Positions 58,218 to 64,000 of a stretch of 64,000 bases of DNA are shown here, one piece after another. Under the pieces are notes generated by a model. The model did not search any database and was not told where the DNA came from. It was given only the letters and a program-made list of their open reading frames with translations. The first letter of the stretch is position 1; each line of letters begins with the position of its first letter. Source of the DNA: Burkholderia ubonensis. GTDB taxonomy: Bacteria; Pseudomonadota; Gammaproteobacteria; Burkholderiales; Burkholderiaceae. The stretch is from positions 727,742-791,741 of the forward strand of contig NZ_CADFEB010000001.1 in assembly GCF_902833085.1 (NCBI RefSeq), in the 5' to 3' direction. The translations under genes and the position numbers were made by a program.

Positions 58218-60487
58218 ACGCGCAGGCCGCGCGGCCGGGATCGGCACCGGAATTCACGTCGGGCGCGGGTATCGGCGCGGGCATCGGCGTGATGCAAGCC
58301 GCGCTCGACGATGCGCTGCGCAACGCGCGCGCGCGGTTCGAGCAGCGCGACTTCGCGGGCGCCGCGCGGCTGTACGAGGGCGTGCTGGCGATCGCGCCCG
58401 ATCACGTCGAAGCGCTGCACCTGCTCGGCTTCGCCTACCTGCGCATCGGCGACCCGGCGCGCGCGGAGCCGCTGATCGCGCGTTCGATGCGCGCCGGCCT
58501 GAGCCAGCCGTGGAATCTCGCGAACCATGCGGCGGCGCTCACGGGCATCGGCCGCCATCGCGACGCGCTCGCGTTATGCGAGCGCGCGCTTGCGCGGGAC
58601 CCGGGCCATGCGGAGGCCAATGCGGTGCGCGGCGACGCGCTGCTTGCGCTCGGCGACGGCGACGCCGCGCTGGCCGCGTACGATCGCGCGCTCGGCCGCG
58701 AGCCGGGGCATGCGCTCGCGTGGCGCAAGCGCGGCGAGGCGCTGCGGATGCTCGGCCGGCCCGCCGACGCGCTGATCAGCATCGAGCGCGCGTTGCGGAT
58801 CGATCCGAACGATCCGGCCGCGCACGCCGAACGCGGCCATGCGCTGCGCGCGCTGGGGCGTCGCGACGAGGCGCTGCACTGTTACCAGCTCGCGATGGTC
58901 GTGCGCGGCAGGACGCCGGATCTCGTGTACGCGTGCGGCGTCGTGCTGACCGAACTCGGGCGTCCGGCCGACGCGCTGGCGTGCCTCGACGAAGGGCTGG
59001 CCCGCACGCCGGACGACGCGCAACTGCTGTTCGCGAGCTGCGTCGCGCTCGACCTGCTGCATGCGCGCGACGAACTGCTGAAGCGCTGCGACCGGCTGCT
59101 CGCGCTGAATCGCGACCACGCCGGCGCGTGGGTCGGCCGCGGCAACGCGCTGCTCGGGCTCGAACGGTACGCGGACGCCGCGCACGCTTACGGCGAAGCG
59201 CTGTCGCGCAGGCCCGACGACCTCGATGCGCTGCGCAACCGCGCGGCCGCGCTGCGTGCGCTCGGCGCATTCGACGACGCGCTCGTCCACTACGACCGTG
59301 CGCTCGCGACGACCGGGCCGCAGCCCGAACTGCTTTACCAGCGCGCGCTGACGCTGCAGCAGCTCGGCCGCTACGACGACGCGCTCGCCAGCCACACGGC
59401 GGCGGCCGGCGCGCCCGCGGACGCCGCGCAGGCGCTGTTCACGCGCGCGGTCGCGCGCCAGCAGCTCGGCGAGCACGACGCGGCGCTCGCCGACTTCGCG
59501 CGCGCGTGCGAACGCGATCCGCATCACGGCGCGGCGCGCCGCTCCGAGGCGTTCTGCCGCCTGCTGATGGGCGACTTCGACACCGGCTGGCGGCAGCACG
59601 AAGCGCGCTGGCAGGCCGCCGACGTGATGCTGCACCGGCGTCACGCGGACCGGCCGCGGTGGCACGGCGATGCATCGGTCGCGGGCCGGACCGTGCTGCT
59701 GCACGCGGAGCAGGGCTACGGCGACACGCTGCAGTTCTGCCGCTACGCGAGCCTCGTGCACGATCGGGGCGCGACGGTGCTGGTCGAAGCGCCGGCCGCG
59801 CTCGGCGAACTGCTCGGCACGCTGCGCGGCGTGGCCCGCGTCGTCACCGAAGGACAGCCGACGCCGGCGTTCGACCTGCACTGCCCGTTGATGAGCCTGC
59901 CTTATGCGTTCCGGACGACGCTCGACACGGTGCCGGCCGACGTGCCGTACCTGCGCGCCGACGCACGGCGGCGCGCGGCGTGGGCCGGCCGGCTCGATGC
60001 GCTCGCGCCGCCGCGCCGCCTGCGGGTCGGGCTCGCATGGTCCGGCAACCCGCGCCACGCGAACGACGAGAACCGCTCGCTGCCGTTTGCCGCGCTCGCG
60101 CCGCTGCTGGCGCTCGACGCGACGTTCGTGAGCCTGCAGCCGCAGGTGCGCGCGCGGGATACGCAAGCCTTCGCGGCGAGCGGCGTCCTGTCGTTCGACG
60201 ACGCGCTGGCGGACTTCGCGGAGACGGCCGCGCTCGTCGACACGCTCGATCTCGTGATCAGCGTCGACACGTCGGTCGCGCACCTGGCCGGCGCGCTCGG
60301 GCGGCCGGTGTGGGTGCTGCTGCCGCGCGTGCCGGACTGGCGCTGGCTGCTCGAGCGCGACGACAGCCCGTGGTATCCGTGCGCGACGCTGTTCCGGCAG
60401 GCGCGGCCCGGCGACTGGCCGGCGGTCGTGGCGCGCGTCGGCGCGGCGCTCGCCGCGCTCGCGCGGTCGCAACGCGAGCCGGCATGA
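58214..60487 (+). CDS. TPR protein with C-terminal GT9-like domain (3 of 3)
   Basis: A 757-aa third paralogue whose ATG overlaps the previous stop by 4 bp, so translation is coupled. A Gly/Ala-rich head (GAGIGAGIGVMQ) precedes TPRs (ALAAYDRALGREPGHALAWR, ALACLDEGLARTPDDAQLLF) and the GT-like domain from about residue 490 (HAEQGYGDTLQFCRYASLVH, RVGLAWSGNPRHANDENRSL, SVDTSVAHLAGALGRPVWVL). The next gene, after a GGTCCGTA promoter, is the haemagglutinin-type exoprotein. No histidine-kinase or secretion domain is present. Confidence 0.87.
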   Translation: MNAQAARPGSAPEFTSGAGIGAGIGVMQAALDDALRNARARFEQRDFAGAARLYEGVLAIAPDHVEALHLLGFAYLRIGDPARAEPLIARSMRAGLSQPWNLANHAAALTGIGRHRDALALCERALARDPGHAEANAVRGDALLALGDGDAALAAYDRALGREPGHALAWRKRGEALRMLGRPADALISIERALRIDPNDPAAHAERGHALRALGRRDEALHCYQLAMVVRGRTPDLVYACGVVLTELGRPADALACLDEGLARTPDDAQLLFASCVALDLLHARDELLKRCDRLLALNRDHAGAWVGRGNALLGLERYADAAHAYGEALSRRPDDLDALRNRAAALRALGAFDDALVHYDRALATTGPQPELLYQRALTLQQLGRYDDALASHTAAAGAPADAAQALFTRAVARQQLGEHDAALADFARACERDPHHGAARRSEAFCRLLMGDFDTGWRQHEARWQAADVMLHRRHADRPRWHGDASVAGRTVLLHAEQGYGDTLQFCRYASLVHDRGATVLVEAPAALGELLGTLRGVARVVTEGQPTPAFDLHCPLMSLPYAFRTTLDTVPADVPYLRADARRRAAWAGRLDALAPPRRLRVGLAWSGNPRHANDENRSLPFAALAPLLALDATFVSLQPQVRARDTQAFAASGVLSFDDALADFAETAALVDTLDLVISVDTSVAHLAGALGRPVWVLLPRVPDWRWLLERDDSPWYPCATLFRQARPGDWPAVVARVGAALAALARSQREPA

Positions 60488-60518
60488 CCCGGCGTGCTCC
60501 GGCACATATGACAAAAGC

Positions 60519-60591
60519 TACGGACCTTTTCAGCGCGGCCGGAATGGTCCGTAGCACCCGCCATGCCGCTGCCACGCGCGCTTCGTATGGT
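60519..60591 (+). promoter_or_regulatory. GGTCCGTA-type promoter, copy C
   Basis: TACGGACC (60519-60526, inverted) is followed by GGTCCGTA (60546-60553), 32 bp and TATGGT (60586-60591). It is about 110 bp before the exoprotein start. This copy is the only one with a facing second octamer. Confidence 0.55.
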
Positions 60592-60702
60592 CTTCGGATT
60601 CCAGTGGCCTGTTCAAGGCGCATCGACACGCGCGGCTACGGATCGGCGCCGGCCTCGGCGCGATCGCGGCAACGCGCAATTTTCCAGGGTTCGGGGTGAA
60701 GA

Positions 60703-63700
60703 ATGGCAGCACGCGCACGCGCAGTACGACAACATGACCCGATTCGTTCGCGGTCCGTCCTGAGATCGGACCTGCGTCCGCTATGCCGGGCGGTCGCCGT
60801 GATGCTGGCGGCGGGCGTCACCGCGCACGCGCAGGCGGCGGGCATCGTGAACCTCGGGCAAGCGACCGCGCGTGCGCCCGGCGGCGGCGCGGGCGGCGCA
60901 GGCGGCTTGGCCGGCGTGCCGAATCTCGGCGTGTCGCCGCAGCAGGCGCTGCAGGCGAGCCAGCCGTCGATCCGCAACCTCGGCTACGCCGCGCATGCGA
61001 TCGCCGCGCAGATCGCCGCGCAGCAGAATGCGGCCGCGGCCGCCGCCAGGCTGCCGTCGAGCGTGCCGAACGGGCTCGCGCCGGGCGGGCTGCAGGTCGC
61101 GGCGGGCGCGACCAACGATCCGAACAACCCGGTGCTGTGGTTCAACGCGAACGCGCCGCAGCAGAGCGTCGACGCGAACGGGCACGTGAACGTCGACGTC
61201 AGGCAGACCGGGCAGAACGCGGTGCTGACGTGGGAGACGATGAACGTCGGCCGGCAGACGACGCTCAATTTCGACCAGTCGGCCGGCACGCAGACGAACG
61301 GCGCGAACAACTGGGCGGTGCTGAACCGCGTGAACGACCCGAGCGGGCGGCCTAGCCAGATTCTGGGGAACATCACCGCGCAGGGGGCCGTGTATGTGAT
61401 CAACCGGAACGGGGTGCTGTTCGGGGCGGGGTCGCAGGTCAACGTGCATTCGCTGGTGGCGTCGTCGCTGAATCTGCTGGACATGAAGAACCAGCCGGTG
61501 CCGACGCCGGACGGCATTGCCGCGAGCAACCGGCAGTTCCTGAGCCTGTCGGCCGGTACGACGGGGGGGCTCGCCTATCCCGAGTCGGGCAGTTCGTCCG
61601 GCGTGGCGGGGGCGAATCGCCCGAACGAGGTGCTGGGGCTCGGCAACGTGGCGACGGCGAACGGGACGTATCAGGCGCCGGGCGACATCACGATCGAGCA
61701 GGGTGCGTCGATCACGACGCACGTGAACGGCACCGTCAGCGACGGCGGCTTCGTGCTGGTCGCGGCGCCGAACGTGACGAACGGCGGCAGCATCACGGCG
61801 ACCGACGGCCAGGTCGTGCTGGCTGCGGGCATCGGCGTGAGCCTGCGGCCGAACGGTGTTCCGAGGCCCAATCCGCAACTGCTGCTGCCCGAGCTGAGCG
61901 GCCAGATCGTCACGTCGCAAAACGGCGTGACGGCCGACGTCACGCCGGCGGGCACGCTCGTCAACACGGGCATCGTGCAGGCCGCGCGCGGCAACGTGAA
62001 CCTGCTCGGCAGCCGCGTCGCGCAGGACGGCGTGGTGGGCGTCACGACGAGCGTGAACACGCCGGGCCGGATCACGATCTCGACCGTCGACGAGTACCGG
62101 TCGAACGATCCGCTCGGCAACGCGTATCCGGGGACGCCGCTCGTGACGGGCACCGCCGACGACGCGCACCGGGCGGGCCTGCTCACGTTCGGCCCCGGAT
62201 CGGTGACGACCGTGCTGCCGGACAACAACGGCCAGACGGCGACGTCGACGCCCGGCACGGTGTTCACGCCGGGCGGTATCGCGATGACGGCGGGCGCGGT
62301 GTGGTTCCAGCGCGGATCGCTGATCGAGGCGCCGGGCTCCAACGTGTCGGTGACGGCGCTTTCGCCGTCGGCGTTGGTCTATACGCCCGACGTCGCGCGG
62401 AACGCGGCGCCCGGCCGCATTTATCAGGATGCCGGCTCGACGATCGACGTGTCGGGGCTCGCGAACGTCGGGCTGCCGATCGGCCAGACGCTCGTCACGG
62501 TGCCGCGCATCGGCCAGAACGAGCTCGCCGATTCGCCGCTGCTGCGCGACAGTTTCCTGGCCGGGCTGAAGAACGTGATCGTCGACAGCACGCTGACGGG
62601 TACGCGCAGCGACGGCGTGTCGTGGGTCGGCAGCCCGATCCTGAACCTGTCGGGCTATGTGAACCTGATGCCGCGCACGGTCGACCAGCTGCTGACCAAC
62701 GGCGGGACGATCACGCTGTCCGGCAACGAAGTGATGACCGCGCCCGGTTCGTCGATGAACCTGAACGGCGGCTACGTGCACTACGAAGGCGGCATCGTCG
62801 CCACGACGCGCCTCGTCGACGCGAACGGCGCGATCGTGCCGATCGGGCAGGCGAGCCCGTACCAGACCTACGTCGGGATCGCGGGCCAGTTCGTCGAAAA
62901 CCATCCGCGCTGGGGCGTGGCGAAGTCGTGGTACAACCCGCTGCAGACGGGCGGGGTCTATCAGCCGGACTACATCGTCGGCGGCAACGCGGGCACGCTC
63001 GATCTCTTCGCGACCTCGGCGCTCGTGCTCGACGGCGACATCAGCGCGCACGCGTTCGGCGGCGCGAAGCAGATGCAGGGCAACAGCCTGCCGTCGGGCG
63101 GGACGTTCAATCTCGGCGCCGATCCGAAGCTCGACGGCAGCGCGCTCGCCAATCTCACGTCGAACAACGCAAACGGCGCCCCGTCCGGCGTATCGGGCCT
63201 GACGATCCTGCAGGACCGGGCCCCGCAGCTCGACGATCTCGCGCCGGGCTTTTCGAGCAGTACGCCGATCGACAAGACGGCGCTGCAGAACGTCGCCGCC
63301 GCCGATCCGCGCAACGTGCTGACCACGATGGTGGTGCCGGTCGCCGCGCTGAACGGCGGCGGTTTCTCGAACGTGAGCGTGACGCAGGACACGCACGGCG
63401 GCAAGGGCATCGTCGTCGCGCAGGGCACGCGCCTGAACGTGCAGCCGGGCGGGTCCATCGCGCTCGTCAGCCCGACCGGCGGCGCCGACGTCAACGTATC
63501 CGGCAGCCTGTCCGCGCCGGGCGGCGCGATTTCGATCGCGAGCGGCGGCAACATCGTCGTCGGGCCGCAGGCGGTGCTCAGCGCGGCCGGCCAATGGGTC
63601 AACAACGACGTGCGGGCGGCGCCGGGCACGACGCCCGGCAACACCCAGTTCATCAACGGCGGCAGCATTTCGCTGGCGACCAGCGAGGGCTCGGTCGGAA

Positions 63701-64000
63701 CCGTCGGCGTTGGTTTCAAGGACACGACGGGTTCGATCCTGCTGCAACCCGGCAGCGTGCTGGACCTGTCGAGCGGCGGTGAACTGCTGCCGAACGGCCA
63801 GTTGCTGATGCGGAACGGCATCCCGGTCGGGCGCGGCGGGAACCTGTCGTTGCAGACCTACGTGGCGCCCGCCACAAAGCAGTTCGGTCACACGGCCGAC
63901 GGCGGCGCGGTCCTGCCGACCATTCAGCCGGCGAACGGCACGATCGCGCTCGGCGGCACGATTCTGAGCGACGGCTTCTCCGGCGGCGGCACGCTGACGC
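60703..64000 (+). CDS. filamentous haemagglutinin-type exoprotein, 5' part
   Basis: At least 1099 residues with no stop before the window ends. The ATG at 60703 follows an in-frame stop (60697) and GGGGTGA. A long signal peptide (basic to about residue 30, then AVMLAAGVTAHA, cut near 43) is typical of large exoproteins. A Gly/Ala linker leads to the secretion/haemagglutination domain (about 130-290) with RQTGQNAVLTWETMNVGRQT and GAVYVINRNGVLFGAGSQVN. The rest is beta-helical repeat sequence (GGTITLSGNEV, GGSISLATSEG, GGNLSLQTYV). It would form a long fibre at the cell surface. The cognate TpsB transporter or other exporter is not in view. Confidence 0.92.
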   Translation, partial: MAARARAVRQHDPIRSRSVLRSDLRPLCRAVAVMLAAGVTAHAQAAGIVNLGQATARAPGGGAGGAGGLAGVPNLGVSPQQALQASQPSIRNLGYAAHAIAAQIAAQQNAAAAAARLPSSVPNGLAPGGLQVAAGATNDPNNPVLWFNANAPQQSVDANGHVNVDVRQTGQNAVLTWETMNVGRQTTLNFDQSAGTQTNGANNWAVLNRVNDPSGRPSQILGNITAQGAVYVINRNGVLFGAGSQVNVHSLVASSLNLLDMKNQPVPTPDGIAASNRQFLSLSAGTTGGLAYPESGSSSGVAGANRPNEVLGLGNVATANGTYQAPGDITIEQGASITTHVNGTVSDGGFVLVAAPNVTNGGSITATDGQVVLAAGIGVSLRPNGVPRPNPQLLLPELSGQIVTSQNGVTADVTPAGTLVNTGIVQAARGNVNLLGSRVAQDGVVGVTTSVNTPGRITISTVDEYRSNDPLGNAYPGTPLVTGTADDAHRAGLLTFGPGSVTTVLPDNNGQTATSTPGTVFTPGGIAMTAGAVWFQRGSLIEAPGSNVSVTALSPSALVYTPDVARNAAPGRIYQDAGSTIDVSGLANVGLPIGQTLVTVPRIGQNELADSPLLRDSFLAGLKNVIVDSTLTGTRSDGVSWVGSPILNLSGYVNLMPRTVDQLLTNGGTITLSGNEVMTAPGSSMNLNGGYVHYEGGIVATTRLVDANGAIVPIGQASPYQTYVGIAGQFVENHPRWGVAKSWYNPLQTGGVYQPDYIVGGNAGTLDLFATSALVLDGDISAHAFGGAKQMQGNSLPSGGTFNLGADPKLDGSALANLTSNNANGAPSGVSGLTILQDRAPQLDDLAPGFSSSTPIDKTALQNVAAADPRNVLTTMVVPVAALNGGGFSNVSVTQDTHGGKGIVVAQGTRLNVQPGGSIALVSPTGGADVNVSGSLSAPGGAISIASGGNIVVGPQAVLSAAGQWVNNDVRAAPGTTPGNTQFINGGSISLATSEGSVGTVGVGFKDTTGSILLQPGSVLDLSSGGELLPNGQLLMRNGIPVGRGGNLSLQTYVAPATKQFGHTADGGAVLPTIQPANGTIALGGTILSDGFSGGGTLT

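Noticed and set aside
54276..58247. Open minus-strand frame of over 1300 codons opposite the TPR genes
   Set aside because: Arg-rich shadow of the TPR coding frame with periodicity copied from the repeats; no start signal or recognised domain.
53800..59600. Repeated DNA words that might suggest a CRISPR or minisatellite
   Set aside because: The repeats are about 102 bp (34 codons), degenerate and in frame: they encode tetratricopeptide repeats.
60781..63891. Open minus-strand frame of over 1000 codons opposite the exoprotein
   Set aside because: Arg/His-rich antisense shadow. The plus frame has signal peptide, secretion domain and beta-helix repeats.

Overview
The window is GC-rich DNA packed with short-gap and overlapping genes, from a beta-proteobacterium of the Burkholderia cepacia complex. 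The clearest marker is a complete CepI/CepR quorum-sensing locus with rsaM between the two genes and an exact match to the published cepI lux-box. DUF4148 and DUF3331 proteins, a classical Burkholderia porin and many accessory regulators fit a secondary replicon (chromosome 2). That replicon assignment is inference. No rRNA, tRNA, IS element, phage or CRISPR array was seen.

Layout. 0-9 kb: a LacI regulator divergent from a PI-PLC-like phosphodiesterase, an orphan 140-aa protein, an acetyltransferase, an Old Yellow Enzyme with an ArsR regulator, a double-headed IclR protein, and a murQ-gntR operon with two candidate operators. 9-16 kb: a GntR/dicarboxylate-symporter operon, a structured intergenic RNA candidate, two DUF4148 proteins, an ECF sigma/anti-sigma pair, and a Tat metallophosphoesterase-cupredoxin operon sharing an ECF-like promoter with the sigma gene. 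15-30 kb: an RpiR regulator with a perfect operator in front of ggt, a type II NADH dehydrogenase/TetR pair, a seven-repeat HAF protein, soxR divergent from a three-gene RND efflux operon, and an NTF2-like/HxlR pair. 30-39 kb: porin, rnk, DUF4148, a CBS protein, ribA, a GNAT enzyme, a VOC protein, and squalene-hopene cyclase with a divergent TetR.

39-51 kb: a candidate small RNA, the cepI operon (with a downstream conserved gene), rsaM, cepR, mgtC, and an overlapping ytcA-mdtN-mdtO-mdtP-type efflux operon. These are followed by a membrane metallophosphoesterase, a RutE-like nitroreductase and an AlkB homologue.

52-64 kb is the most unusual part: a GspI/GspJ pseudopilin pair with no other type II secretion genes in view, three consecutive 740-757-aa proteins that fuse long TPR arrays to a glycosyltransferase-9-like domain, and the start of a very large filamentous-haemagglutinin-type exoprotein that runs off the window. 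Upstream of each of these three units lies the same octamer GGTCCGTA, 32-33 bp before a -10-like hexamer. This suggests one co-regulated system that makes, modifies and exports a giant surface protein. The co-regulation and the glycosylation role are inference; the motif positions and domain order are read directly.
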